A stretch of 64,000 nt of DNA from Leptospira koniambonensis (lineage in GTDB: Bacteria; Spirochaetota; Leptospiria; Leptospirales; Leptospiraceae). Under the pieces are notes generated by a model. The model searched no databases and was not told the DNA's origin. It saw only the letters and a list, made by a program, of their open reading frames with translations. Position numbers and translations under genes: made by a program. The DNA lies in assembly GCF_004769555.1 (NCBI RefSeq), contig NZ_RQFY01000004.1:1674001-1738000 (forward strand), read 5' to 3'. Of this stretch, positions 52,857 to 61,698 are shown piece by piece (position 1 is the first letter of the stretch; the number at the start of each line of letters is the position of its first letter).

Positions 52857-53743
52857 AGTTTTCGTTTTAAAAATTTTGCGGCCTTTCTTCCGATTTCTTT
52901 TCCTAGTTCGACTGTTTCTTCTAGTCTGGATTGTTTAGTGGTGATCAGACCGACTGGAAGTTTTGATTCAGGTGCGATTGTATAAATACGGACTCCTTTT
53001 GGAGGATTAGAAGCGATCTCTCTTGCCGTATTATAATTTGTATGATGAGAAAATTTCATGATCTTGGATAATTTTCGATCTAGAGGAAAAGATAAAAATC
53101 TACTTATAGGAGTAAGTGGAGGAGAAGAATGTTGGATGGGAGAATTTAACACTACAGTTATATCCTTATATCCTGCTTGAATGAGATCTTGTAATGGCAA
53201 AGGATTCAGAATAGCCGCATCGGATAAATATTCACCTTCTACCTTATATTTTCCCTTGGTCGCAATAGGGAGAGATGTAGCTGCCTTTAATAGATCAAAA
53301 AGATTTTCTTTTGTAGCTTTTCTATATTCTACTGATCTGGAGTGGAGATTGCTGACTGCAATTCTTAGTTCGGGTAATCCTCTTTTACCTAAATTTTCCG
53401 TTAAGATCCTGTATTTTTTTCTAAATAGATAATCTATTAAATATTTCTGATCCAAAAATGGTTTACCAAAAAGAGGGTGAAAGATTGATATTAATTTTTT
53501 CCCTGCTAGTTCGTATTTCCAAATAGAAAGAGTGTGATCTCCTGAAACAGGTTCAGGATCCGGGGTGGTCGCGTAATATGCCGCGCAACAAGCTCCCGAG
53601 GAGACCGCCAAGACTAAATCGAAATTTTTGGCAGGTAGAATACAATTCAAAGAATGTAATACTCCTCCGGCAAACGCTCCTTTCATCCCTCCTCCTTCTA
53701 CCAATAATGCTCGCTTTCTTTTTCTTGCTTTAGGAAGTTCCAT
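52853..53743 (-). CDS. patatin-like phospholipase
   Basis: A 296-residue protein of the YjjU-like patatin group. The oxyanion glycine stretch is VEGGGMKGAFAGGVLHSL (about residues 16-33). The nucleophile elbow is AVSSGACC, where the usual first Gly of GxSxG is Ala. The catalytic Asp is in LSDAAILNPLP (usually DGG/DGA). These enzymes hydrolyse acyl esters of phospholipids. No signal peptide; it acts in the cytoplasm or at the inner membrane. It forms a unit with the small gene at 52497 and lies divergent from the flavoprotein operon. Confidence 0.9.
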   Translation of the reverse strand: MELPKARKRKRALLVEGGGMKGAFAGGVLHSLNCILPAKNFDLVLAVSSGACCAAYYATTPDPEPVSGDHTLSIWKYELAGKKLISIFHPLFGKPFLDQKYLIDYLFRKKYRILTENLGKRGLPELRIAVSNLHSRSVEYRKATKENLFDLLKAATSLPIATKGKYKVEGEYLSDAAILNPLPLQDLIQAGYKDITVVLNSPIQHSSPPLTPISRFLSFPLDRKLSKIMKFSHHTNYNTAREIASNPPKGVRIYTIAPESKLPVGLITTKQSRLEETVELGKEIGRKAAKFLKRKL

Positions 53744-53800
53744 GATTTCTCCTTTAAAGGAAATTCGGAAATTTATCCTTCATTTCCATTTATAAAAGAT

Positions 53801-53815
53801 AAGAGATCATCTCTT
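53801..53815. promoter_or_regulatory. perfect 7+1+7 palindrome between divergent operons
   Basis: AAGAGAT-C-ATCTCTT. It lies 58 nt upstream of the patatin start and 138 nt upstream of the flavoprotein start, a position suited to an operator. No recognised regulator motif. Confidence 0.4.
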
Positions 53816-53899
53816 CTGAAAATGTTGCAAATTCAAGAAGACTTCGAGTTTAAGAAATTCATTACAACTTATTAAACATGATAAATGTTAATACGCACA

Positions 53900-53941
53900 T
53901 TGATATCGATCAATTGCTTCTGAAAGATTTTCAGTTAAAAT
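53900..53941 (+). promoter_or_regulatory. consensus FNR box and -10 of the flavoprotein operon
   Basis: TTGAT-ATCG-ATCAA (53900-53913) matches the FNR consensus TTGAT-N4-ATCAA exactly. TAAAAT (53936-53941, 5/6 to the -10 box) is centred 32 nt further. The predicted start is about 53948, so the box is centred at -41.5, the class II activator position. The leader would be 5 nt. Confidence 0.65.
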
Positions 53942-53952
53942 TTATTCTGTAA

Positions 53953-55581
53953 ATGGAAGACAGGCAGAAAGAAAAAACATCATTATCTACTGAAGTTTTA
54001 GTGATCGGGGGCGGCCTTGCCGGGATCGTTCTCGCTTTGGATCTATTGGATGCCGGGAAGAGAGTGATCTTAGTGGATCGCGATTCTGAGGATCGATTAG
54101 GTGGACTTGCTCGACTTTCTTTCGGCGGCATCTTTATGGTGGATACTCCGATCCAAAGGTGGAATGGGATAAAAGATAATATTTCTTTAGCTCTTTCAGA
54201 TTGGAATTCCACAGCCGAATTTTCAAAAGAAGATAAGTTCCCAAAACTTTGGGCACAAGAATACGTTAACCGATCCTTAGAAGATATATTCTACTATTTA
54301 AAGGGAAAATCTGTCGGTTTCTTTCCAGTCGTTCATTGGGTGGAAAGGGGAATGTTCAAGCCTGGAAATAGTGTTCCTAGATTTCATATGGTTTGGGGAA
54401 CCGGAGACAGTTTGATGTCCTCTTTAAAGAAAAATTTATACTCTCATAAAAACCTGAATCGACTTCATTTTTTATTTGGGACAAGGGCTAAGGAACTGAT
54501 CCGTTCAGGAAAGAGAATCCAAGGTTGTATTGCTGAATCTGAAACCGATGGAAGAAGTTACAAGATCCTTGCCGAACATACTGTGCTAGCTAGCGGTGGA
54601 ATAGCGGGAGACATGAAGAAGGTCAGAAAACATTGGCCTAAGTCTCTTGGAAAACCGCCAGAGATCATACTGAACGGTTCCCACAAATTTGCAATCGGAG
54701 ATCTTCATACTGCTTCTGTAAAGATAGGAGCGAATTTAACTCATTTAGATAAAATGTGGAATTACGCCGCTGGTGTTCATCATCCTGATCCCAAATGGGA
54801 AGGAGAAGGACTCAGCTTGGTTCCTCCAAAGTCCGCACTTTGGTTGAATTCAAAGGGAGAAAGGATCGGGCCAATTCCTTTGGTTACAGGGTTTGATACT
54901 AAGTATCTTGTAGAAAGGATCTGTGCTCAAGAAGAGAAGTTCTCTTGGCAGATCATGAATTGGAAAATTGCAGTTAAAGAACTTGCTGTTTCAGGTTCGG
55001 AATTTAACGACTCTATCCGCAATAAGGACTTCTTAGGATTTTTAAAAACTGTTTTTTTTGGGAACGAACCTTTTATAAAAAAGATCAGCTCTGAATGTCC
55101 CGATTTCGTGGTGGCAGATTCAGTTGCAGAACTTGCAGAAGGGATGAACCAACTAAATGAAAATCACTCCATCAATGCGGATCAATTGGAAAAAACAATA
55201 TTAGAATATGATGAGATGATCGAAAGGGGAGAAGTATTCCATAACGATGATCAACTCAGAAGGATCACACAACTTAGAAATTATCGCGGGGATCGCGCGA
55301 GAACCTGCAAATTCCAAAAGATCCTAGATCGAAAAGCAATGCCTCTCATTGCGATACGTGAATTTATACTTACCCGAAAGTCAATGGGGGGAATCCAAAC
55401 GGATCTAAGATCTAGGGTTTTGGATTCTAAGGGAAATCCTATAGAAGGCCTCTATGCGGTAGGCGAAGCCGCAGGCTTTGGCGGTGGCGGAATCCACGGA
55501 AAAGGCGCTCTTGAAGGGACCTTCTTAGGAAGCTGTATACTTACTTCTAGAATTGCCGCGCGTTCTATTATAAAACCTTAA
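53953..55581 (+). CDS. FAD-dependent dehydrogenase, KstD/fumarate-reductase flavoprotein type
   Basis: A 542-residue soluble flavoprotein. The FAD dinucleotide fold is TEVLVIGGGLAGIVLALDLLDAG (GxGxxG at residues 19-24). The second FAD block near the C terminus is LYAVGEAAGFGGGGIHGKGALEG, as in FAD-binding-2 enzymes related to 3-ketosteroid dehydrogenase and fumarate reductase. It may oxidise or reduce a C-C bond; the substrate is unknown. It starts an operon with a ThDP enzyme and a membrane protein, under a consensus FNR box, which suggests anaerobic expression. Confidence 0.9.
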   Translation: MEDRQKEKTSLSTEVLVIGGGLAGIVLALDLLDAGKRVILVDRDSEDRLGGLARLSFGGIFMVDTPIQRWNGIKDNISLALSDWNSTAEFSKEDKFPKLWAQEYVNRSLEDIFYYLKGKSVGFFPVVHWVERGMFKPGNSVPRFHMVWGTGDSLMSSLKKNLYSHKNLNRLHFLFGTRAKELIRSGKRIQGCIAESETDGRSYKILAEHTVLASGGIAGDMKKVRKHWPKSLGKPPEIILNGSHKFAIGDLHTASVKIGANLTHLDKMWNYAAGVHHPDPKWEGEGLSLVPPKSALWLNSKGERIGPIPLVTGFDTKYLVERICAQEEKFSWQIMNWKIAVKELAVSGSEFNDSIRNKDFLGFLKTVFFGNEPFIKKISSECPDFVVADSVAELAEGMNQLNENHSINADQLEKTILEYDEMIERGEVFHNDDQLRRITQLRNYRGDRARTCKFQKILDRKAMPLIAIREFILTRKSMGGIQTDLRSRVLDSKGNPIEGLYAVGEAAGFGGGGIHGKGALEGTFLGSCILTSRIAARSIIKP

Positions 55582-55596
55582 ATAACAGGAATCATT

Positions 55597-57330
55597 ATGA
55601 AGAAGACCGGAGCAGAATTGATTGTATATGCATTGGAGCAGATCGGGGTAAAATTTACTTTCGGTATACCTGGTGTCCATAATACAGAATTGTACGATGA
55701 ATTGAATAGTTCCAAGAATATCACTCCTTATCTTGTTACTCACGAATGCGGAGCTGCATTTATGGCTGACGCAATCAGTAGAACTTCTGAATCGATAGGA
55801 ACATTGGTAATTGTTCCTGCGGCAGGTGCAACTCACGCATTAAGTGGTATAGGGGAAGCATACTTGGATGGAATTCCAATGCTGATCATATCAGGTGGAG
55901 TGAGAACAGATACTGGAAGGAAATTCCAGTTACATCAAATTGATCAGTCCGGTTTTCTGAAAGGGATCACTAAAAAATTCTTCCGAGTAGAAACTCATGA
56001 AGATATTATCCCAATCATATTCGAGGCCTATGAGATAGCAACAGAAGACGAAGCAGGGCCGGTCTTTATAGAAATTCCGGTAAATATACAACTATTTTCA
56101 GGGAATGTATCCTATATTCCAAAGTTCACACCTGAAAGGAATGTATGGAAGATCGATGAGGCAGCGTTAGAAAATGCGTATGATCTTCTGAAAAATTCAT
56201 CGCAACCAGGGATTTTTGCGGGTTGGGGAGCGAGAGAAGCGACCAAAGAACTGATCGAACTCGCAGAACTTATAGGTGCTCCAGTTGCAACTACCTTGCA
56301 AGGATTGAGCGTATTTCCTGGAGATCATCCTCTTCATACTGGAATGGGCTTTGGTCCTTATTCTGTTCCGGCGGGAGAAGCTGCTTTCGAAAAATGCGAT
56401 TGTTTATTGGCAATCGGAACAAGATTCTCCGAGATCCCCACCGGAAGTTTTAGCATGAAGGTGCCTGAAAATTTAATCCATATAGATGTGAATCCGGATG
56501 TATTCTCTAAAAACTATCCTGCTAAATTTGAATTAGAAGGAGACGCAAAACATATATTGGGTGCTATATTAGAGAAATTTAAAAAAGAAGGAATTCAGAA
56601 AATAGGGTCCGAGAAAATGAAGGACCTAATTCTGAAAAAGAAAAAAGAATATAAGGTTGAATGGGAAAAACATTCCGTTCCGGATAAAGTGAATCCTTCT
56701 ATTTTCTTTAGTGAACTACGTAATCAAATGAAAGAAGAAGATATCCTAGTTGTGGACGATGGGAATCATACTTTCTTAGCCGCCGAATTATTTCCAGCGA
56801 TCCGCTCTAAAACATTTATCTCTCCTAGTGATTTTAATTCTATGGGGTATTGTGTGCCTGCATCTATAGGGGCAAAGATTGCAAACCCGGATCGTAATGT
56901 TGTAGGTATTGTAGGCGACGGCGCATTTTTAATGACCGGATTAGAGTTACTCACTGCTAGTACAAATTCTATCGGGGTAGTGATTTGTGTGTTTTATGAT
57001 GGAGAGCTAAGCCAGATATCCCAAGGCCAACAGATTCCATATTCTCGTAAAACTTGCACGATACTTGGAGAGTTACAATTAGAGGGTATCGCCAAAGGAA
57101 CAGGAGCAGCTTATCTTTCTCTCAAATCAAATGAAAACATAGAATCTGTACTTAAACAGGCATTCCGTATCTCAGAGGAAGGAAGACCTGTTATTGTGGA
57201 TATAAAGATAGATTATTCTAAGGCTACTAGATTTACGAAAGGGGTAGTTCAAGCAAATCTAGGAAGATTTCCTTTAGGAGAAAAATTCAGATTCATCGGG
57301 CGTGCTCTTTGGAGAAAATTGACTGGCTGA
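55597..57330 (+). CDS. thiamine-diphosphate-dependent enzyme, acetolactate-synthase-like
   Basis: A 577-residue ThDP enzyme of the IlvB/POX superfamily. The N-terminal Pyr domain has catalytic Glu50 in THECGAAFMADA, and the central domain is GIFAGWGAREATKEL. The PP domain has the cofactor motif GDGAFLMTG (Asp441), in which the usual NN is replaced by Tyr-Asp (CVFYDGE). It might decarboxylate a 2-keto acid or ligate two keto acids. Because it lacks an IlvN partner and lies with a flavoprotein, branched-chain synthesis is unlikely. It lies 15 nt after the flavoprotein gene. Confidence 0.9.
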   Translation: MKKTGAELIVYALEQIGVKFTFGIPGVHNTELYDELNSSKNITPYLVTHECGAAFMADAISRTSESIGTLVIVPAAGATHALSGIGEAYLDGIPMLIISGGVRTDTGRKFQLHQIDQSGFLKGITKKFFRVETHEDIIPIIFEAYEIATEDEAGPVFIEIPVNIQLFSGNVSYIPKFTPERNVWKIDEAALENAYDLLKNSSQPGIFAGWGAREATKELIELAELIGAPVATTLQGLSVFPGDHPLHTGMGFGPYSVPAGEAAFEKCDCLLAIGTRFSEIPTGSFSMKVPENLIHIDVNPDVFSKNYPAKFELEGDAKHILGAILEKFKKEGIQKIGSEKMKDLILKKKKEYKVEWEKHSVPDKVNPSIFFSELRNQMKEEDILVVDDGNHTFLAAELFPAIRSKTFISPSDFNSMGYCVPASIGAKIANPDRNVVGIVGDGAFLMTGLELLTASTNSIGVVICVFYDGELSQISQGQQIPYSRKTCTILGELQLEGIAKGTGAAYLSLKSNENIESVLKQAFRISEEGRPVIVDIKIDYSKATRFTKGVVQANLGRFPLGEKFRFIGRALWRKLTG

Positions 57331-57833
57331 GCTTTCTTTTCATGTATTTTATAGCTCTATTATTTCACTTTTTCGCGGCTGCCTTCTGGGTGGGCGGAAT
57401 GCTTTTCTTTGTGCTTATCTTTGGACCGGTATATAAAGATAAAGAACTTTCAGATGTGAAAACTCTGTTATTGCTTAAGATAGCGTTACAATTCAGAAAA
57501 ATTTCTTATTATGTATTTATAATATTGATCGGTTCGGGCCTTAGTATCGCCTATCTGAGGGGATATTTTGGGGTGTATTCCCAGACTTCTTACTGGATAT
57601 CCGCTCATGGAAGTATCTTTCTTGCAAAAATGATCTTGTTCTTTCTTCTTCTTTTAAGTTCGATCTTACATGATTTTTTGATCGGTCCAACTGCATTTAA
57701 GGACATGGAGAAAGGGGTTAGATATGATAGTCGTAGCAGAAAATATGCATCCATTTTCGGTCGGATCAATCTTCTGATCTCTTTGCTAATCGCAGTCCTT
57801 GGACTCGCGTATTCTAGAGGTTTTAGCTTTTAG
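57309..57833 (+). CDS. CopD-like four-helix membrane protein
   Basis: A protein of up to 174 residues with about four helices: ALLFHFFAAAFWVGGMLFFVLIFGPVY, YYVFIILIGSGLSIAYLRGYFG, FLAKMILFFLLLLSSILHDFLIG and LLISLLIAVLGLAYSRGFS. Histidines in helix 1 (LFHFF) and helix 3 (SILHDFLIG) resemble the CopD/YphA-like haem or copper-binding membrane family; this is a resemblance only. The start is uncertain (TTG 57309 or ATG 57342). It overlaps the ThDP enzyme and could link the operon to the quinone pool. Confidence 0.72.
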   Translation: MEKIDWLSFLFMYFIALLFHFFAAAFWVGGMLFFVLIFGPVYKDKELSDVKTLLLLKIALQFRKISYYVFIILIGSGLSIAYLRGYFGVYSQTSYWISAHGSIFLAKMILFFLLLLSSILHDFLIGPTAFKDMEKGVRYDSRSRKYASIFGRINLLISLLIAVLGLAYSRGFSF

Positions 57834-57857
57834 CGGACCTTCTGCCCTGATAGGTTA

Positions 57858-58481
57858 TTAGAAAAAGTTTTTTAATTCTTCTTTCTTTAACACTTCTATT
57901 AATCCTCTTTCCGGATTTATAATTCCTTGGTCCTTGAGTTGTTTAAGTGCTCTGGAAAAAGTTTCAGGTCTTAATGCAAGCATGGATGCGATCTGAGAAT
58001 GTGCAAGTGTTGCTTGGTTCTCAGGTAGGTAATATAAGAAGTGAGCGACTCTTTGTAGGGAATCCATAGTCATTCCGCGATTGATGGAAAGATTTAATGC
58101 TTGGATCTTACTGAACAAAGATTGGATCAAAAGATGGTTTAAAGGGATATCGGTTTTTATTCTTTCGCGTAGCTCTTTAAAAGGAAGAGAAAGAACTGCT
58201 CCATCTGTTACAAATTTACCTGATGCAGGAAATGGGATCCCATTGATAAGTGCAAGTTCCGCGATCAATGAAACAGGATTGAAAAAATTTAAAGTGATCT
58301 CGTTGGAACTGGAATCATATTTGAAGATCTGTAATTTACCTTCTATTAGAAGATGTAAACAATCAGTCTCATCCCCTTGATGAAATAAGAATTCGTCTTT
58401 TTTAAGGACACGTTTTCTTCCACCTGAAAAGATAGATAACATCTCTTCTTTAGATATTTCGTCGAAGATCATTAATCCCAT
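57858..58481 (-). CDS. Crp/Fnr-family transcriptional regulator
   Basis: A 207-residue regulator with an N-terminal cyclic-nucleotide-binding-like domain (FHQGDETDCLHLLIEGKLQIF, about residues 33-53) and a C-terminal winged helix (TLAHSQIASMLALRPETFSRALKQLKDQG, about 157-185). The recognition helix with RPETFSR is like FNR and NnrR-type proteins that read TTGAT sites. It has no Fe-S cysteine cluster at the N terminus, so it is not a classic oxygen-sensing FNR and may sense NO via haem (DNR/NnrR-like) or another ligand. It lies divergent from the nos operon. Confidence 0.92.
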   Translation of the reverse strand: MGLMIFDEISKEEMLSIFSGGRKRVLKKDEFLFHQGDETDCLHLLIEGKLQIFKYDSSSNEITLNFFNPVSLIAELALINGIPFPASGKFVTDGAVLSLPFKELRERIKTDIPLNHLLIQSLFSKIQALNLSINRGMTMDSLQRVAHFLYYLPENQATLAHSQIASMLALRPETFSRALKQLKDQGIINPERGLIEVLKKEELKNFF

Positions 58482-58590
58482 ATCTTACTCATTCTCATTC
58501 GATTCTTTTCTATAAGTTTTGACGATCTGAAAACGGTTAACTCTATCTTCCGACCGTATGACAATTATCATCGGTGCCTTTTGTGTCTGA

Positions 58591-58604
58591 TTGATCCGGG
58601 TCAA
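58591..58604 (+). promoter_or_regulatory. FNR/NnrR-type box upstream of the nos operon
   Basis: TTGAT-CCGG-GTCAA, one mismatch to TTGAT-N4-ATCAA and the same GTCAA variant as before the FadL gene. It lies 92 nt before the first ATG. The -10 at the expected distance (TTAGAT, 58627-58632) is weak. The 214-nt gap 58482-58695 holds no other clear signal. Confidence 0.6.
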
Positions 58605-58695
58605 GGTGCTTCTTCTCCGAACGTAGTTAGATGAGTTGAAGTCCGGTCATAGGCTCTGATCGCAGAAAACTAAAGATCCGGACTCTCGGGTGTTT

Positions 58696-59142
58696 ATGAA
58701 GATAATTAAGAATATCATAAAATTCAGTAAGATCACTCCGGTACTGTTAGGTTTAATCGCTTTCTCTTATTGTGGGAAAGAAAAACCGGCAGAAGCAGAG
58801 AGTTCTGTCGGTAGTAAAGGGATTGGGCCGGTCACTTCTGTTACGTTAGGCGCAGTTGATGAAGGGATGGCTCAAAAAGGAAAACAAAACTTCGAAACTA
58901 AATGTAGCGCCTGTCATAAATTCGAAGAGAAGGTCGTAGGACCTGCATTAAAGGGAGTAACTGAGAGAAGGACTCCAGAGTGGATCATGAATATGATCTT
59001 GAATCCAATAGAGATGACTCAGAAGGATCCGATAGCTCAGGAACTTCTCGCAGAACATCTAACTCAGATGACATTCCAAAACGTTCAAGAATCTGAGGCC
59101 AGAGAGATCCTGGAATATCTTAGAAAAATGGATAAGAAATAA
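58696..59142 (+). CDS. nos-cluster c-type cytochrome lipoprotein
   Basis: A 148-residue monohaem cytochrome c. The leader VLLGLIAFSYC gives a lipobox Cys near residue 26, then a flexible Ser/Gly/Val spacer, and the haem-binding CSACH at residues 70-74. Several Met in the C-terminal helix (MNMILNPIEMTQKDP, HLTQMTFQN) include the probable axial ligand. In clade II nos clusters a small cytochrome c precedes nosZ and donates electrons to it. It starts at ATG 58696 (GTG 58690 is possible) and nosZ follows after 12 nt. Confidence 0.85.
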   Translation: MKIIKNIIKFSKITPVLLGLIAFSYCGKEKPAEAESSVGSKGIGPVTSVTLGAVDEGMAQKGKQNFETKCSACHKFEEKVVGPALKGVTERRTPEWIMNMILNPIEMTQKDPIAQELLAEHLTQMTFQNVQESEAREILEYLRKMDKK

Positions 59143-59154
59143 GGGAGGAAGAAA

Positions 59155-61077
59155 ATGAAAAAACACAAATTCAGGAATCTTGTGCCTATCGGACTGATGA
59201 TCTTCATCGGTTTGGGGTACGGATGTAAAGGTGGGGCTGCAACTGCTGCACTCGCATCCGATGCCGCGAAGCGTGTGTATGTGGCGCCGGGAGAGAAGGA
59301 TGAAGTCTATGCTTTCCTCTCCGGGGGATTCAGCGGTCAAATGTCGGTGTATGGAATTCCTTCCACCCGTTTATTCAAGATCATTCCGGTCTTCTCGGTT
59401 TTTCCTGAGAATGGTTATGGATATGATGAAGAAACTAAGAACATGCTTAGAACTACTCATGGGTATATTCCTTGGGATGATAGCCACCATATAGAAGCAT
59501 CCATGACAGATGGAAAACAAGATGGTCGTTGGTTGTTTTTGAATGCAAACAACACTCCTAGACTTGCTCGGATCGATCTAAAAGCTTTTGAAACAAAAGA
59601 GATCATTGAGATCCCTAACAGTGCGGGTAACCATGCTTCTCCTTTTGCTACAGAAAACACTGAGTATCTGATGGCAGCGACTAGGTTCTCCGTACCAATT
59701 CCTCAGGCAAGTGTTCCTGTAGAAAATTTCTCTAAAGGAGATTTTAAAGGAACAGTCACCATGGTGAAGGTAGATCCTAAATCAGGAAGACTTTCTTTGG
59801 AACTTCAGATACTTGTTCCCGGTTTTGATTACGATCTATCACACTGTGGAAAAGGAAAATCTCACGACTGGTGCTTCTTTACATCTTATAACTCTGAACA
59901 AGCATATAAGATGATAGAAGTAGGAGCTTCTAAGAATGATAAGGACTATATCTTAGCATTCAATTGGGTTCGTGCTAAACAATGTCTGGACCAAGGAAAG
60001 GCGTCTAACTTTGGTGGAGAATATTATAGAAATTATCTACCGGAGAACCAACCTGTGATTTCCGAAAAGTTGAGCGGTGTAAAAATGCTCCAACCTAAGG
60101 ATTGCCCTGGAGTCATGTATTATATGCCTACTCCTAAGAGTCCTCACGGAACAGACGTTGATCCTACGGGAGAATATATAGTTGGTGGAGGAAAACTCGC
60201 TACGGTTATTCCAGTTCACTCTTTCTCTAAACTTATGGATGTGAAAGACAAACCTGAACATAGATCTGGAATGATCATGGATATCCCGATACTAAAATAC
60301 GAATCCACTCTTGCTGGAGAAGTAAAGAAACCTTGTTTAGGTCCTTTGCACACAGAGTTTGATGGAAAGGGATATGCTTATACTTCCTGTTTCGTAAGTT
60401 CAGAAGTTGTAAAATGGGAATTGGGAACCTGGGAAGTAGAACAACATCTTCCTGCTTACTATAGTGTTGGTCACCTTTCTATCGTAGGCGGTAGTTCGAA
60501 AGAACCTTATGGAAAATATCTGATCGCATTGAATAAGATCACCAAAGATAGATATCTTCCTGTAGGTATGGAATTACCCCAGAGTGCTCAGCTCTATGAT
60601 ATCTCAGGTGGTAAGGCGGAACTTCTTTCTGACTTCCCTACAGTGGGAGAGCCTCACTATTCACAAATGATCCCTGCAAAACTCCTTATGGATAAGGCTG
60701 CGAAAATTTATCCATTAGAAGAAAATAAACATCCTTACGCGATCAAAAACGAGAAGGATGCGAGAGTCGTTCGGGAAGGTAATACCGTACGTGTTTATAT
60801 GACACAGATACGGTCTCACTTTAAACCGGACACTATCGAAGTAAGAAGTGGGGATACCGTCTTCTTCCATGTGACTAACTTGGAACAAGACTTTGATATT
60901 CCGCACGGTTTTGCAGTGGGTGGGGCGCCAGAGATGCCTAACCTTCTGATCATGCCGGGACAGACCAGGACTTTCAAATGGAAAGCGCCTAAGCCTGGAA
61001 TATATCCTTTCTACTGCACTGATTTCTGTTCGGCTCTTCACCAAGAAATGCAGCAGTACATAAGGGTGCTTCCTTAA
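59155..61077 (+). CDS. nosZ: nitrous-oxide reductase, clade II (Sec-type)
   Basis: A 640-residue copper enzyme that reduces N2O to N2 in the periplasm. The signal sequence is Sec-type (MKKHKFRNLVPIGLMIFIGL) with a lipobox-like GYGC at Cys24 and no Tat twin-arginine motif, which indicates clade II. His residues for the CuZ cluster are in DDSHHIEA, SPHGTDVDPTG, GPLHTEFDGKG and GHLSIVGG. The C-terminal CuA domain has His584, Cys621, Cys625, His629 and Met632 (YCTDFCSALHQEM). AGGGAGGAAG precedes the ATG. Clade II enzymes often occur in non-denitrifiers. Confidence 0.97.
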   Translation: MKKHKFRNLVPIGLMIFIGLGYGCKGGAATAALASDAAKRVYVAPGEKDEVYAFLSGGFSGQMSVYGIPSTRLFKIIPVFSVFPENGYGYDEETKNMLRTTHGYIPWDDSHHIEASMTDGKQDGRWLFLNANNTPRLARIDLKAFETKEIIEIPNSAGNHASPFATENTEYLMAATRFSVPIPQASVPVENFSKGDFKGTVTMVKVDPKSGRLSLELQILVPGFDYDLSHCGKGKSHDWCFFTSYNSEQAYKMIEVGASKNDKDYILAFNWVRAKQCLDQGKASNFGGEYYRNYLPENQPVISEKLSGVKMLQPKDCPGVMYYMPTPKSPHGTDVDPTGEYIVGGGKLATVIPVHSFSKLMDVKDKPEHRSGMIMDIPILKYESTLAGEVKKPCLGPLHTEFDGKGYAYTSCFVSSEVVKWELGTWEVEQHLPAYYSVGHLSIVGGSSKEPYGKYLIALNKITKDRYLPVGMELPQSAQLYDISGGKAELLSDFPTVGEPHYSQMIPAKLLMDKAAKIYPLEENKHPYAIKNEKDARVVREGNTVRVYMTQIRSHFKPDTIEVRSGDTVFFHVTNLEQDFDIPHGFAVGGAPEMPNLLIMPGQTRTFKWKAPKPGIYPFYCTDFCSALHQEMQQYIRVLP

Positions 61078-61089
61078 ACGAGGGATTTT

Positions 61090-61698
61090 ATGCAGGAACT
61101 TCTATTAAAGAAGATCTGCAAAACGAACCGGCTCCTGATTTTAGGAGTCGGTCTTTTGCTTTTATCAGTTTATATTTTGCCTATCTGGCATATCTCATTA
61201 GCCGCTCCTCAATATCCGGAAGGTTTGGGAATGAAGATCTGGATCAATAAGATCACAGGTGCTTCTACTTATGATCTTCAGAATATTAATTTGCTAAATC
61301 ATTATATAGGAATGCACGAAATTGTTTCGGAATCTGTTCCGGAACTTTTGTTTATGCCCTATGTTTTGGGATTTCTGATCTTTGGAGCATTCGTAACATT
61401 TCTTCATTCGAAATCGTATATGGTTATTTTAGGAATTCTAAATATTATAATATTAGGGATTCTCGGAATGTATGATTTCTGGAGATGGGAATATAATTAC
61501 GGCCATAATCTTAATCCTGAAGCTCCGATTGTGGTTCCGGGTATGGCATACCAGCCTCCACTTTTGGGATGTAAGGAAATGTTGAATATCACAGCCTGTA
61601 GTTTTCCTTCTTGGGGAGGGGTCATTCTGTTTGCGTCGCTTGGAATTCTTATCTATATTATATGGGATGAGAGAAGGAGGGGAGATGTTTCGTACTAG
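61090..61698 (+). CDS. nos-associated membrane protein (NosB-like)
   Basis: A 202-residue membrane protein with about four helices (RLLILGVGLLLLSVYILPIW, LLFMPYVLGFLIFGAFVTFL, YMVILGILNIIILGILGMYDF and WGGVILFASLGILIYIIW). Its N-terminal loop WHISLAAPQYPEGLGMKIW is a wording I associate with the hypothetical membrane protein that follows nosZ in clade II clusters (NosB in Wolinella). Cys residues in GCKEML and ITACSFP may bind metal or form a disulphide. It lies between nosZ and nosL and probably helps NosZ maturation or electron delivery. Confidence 0.68.
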   Translation: MQELLLKKICKTNRLLILGVGLLLLSVYILPIWHISLAAPQYPEGLGMKIWINKITGASTYDLQNINLLNHYIGMHEIVSESVPELLFMPYVLGFLIFGAFVTFLHSKSYMVILGILNIIILGILGMYDFWRWEYNYGHNLNPEAPIVVPGMAYQPPLLGCKEMLNITACSFPSWGGVILFASLGILIYIIWDERRRGDVSY

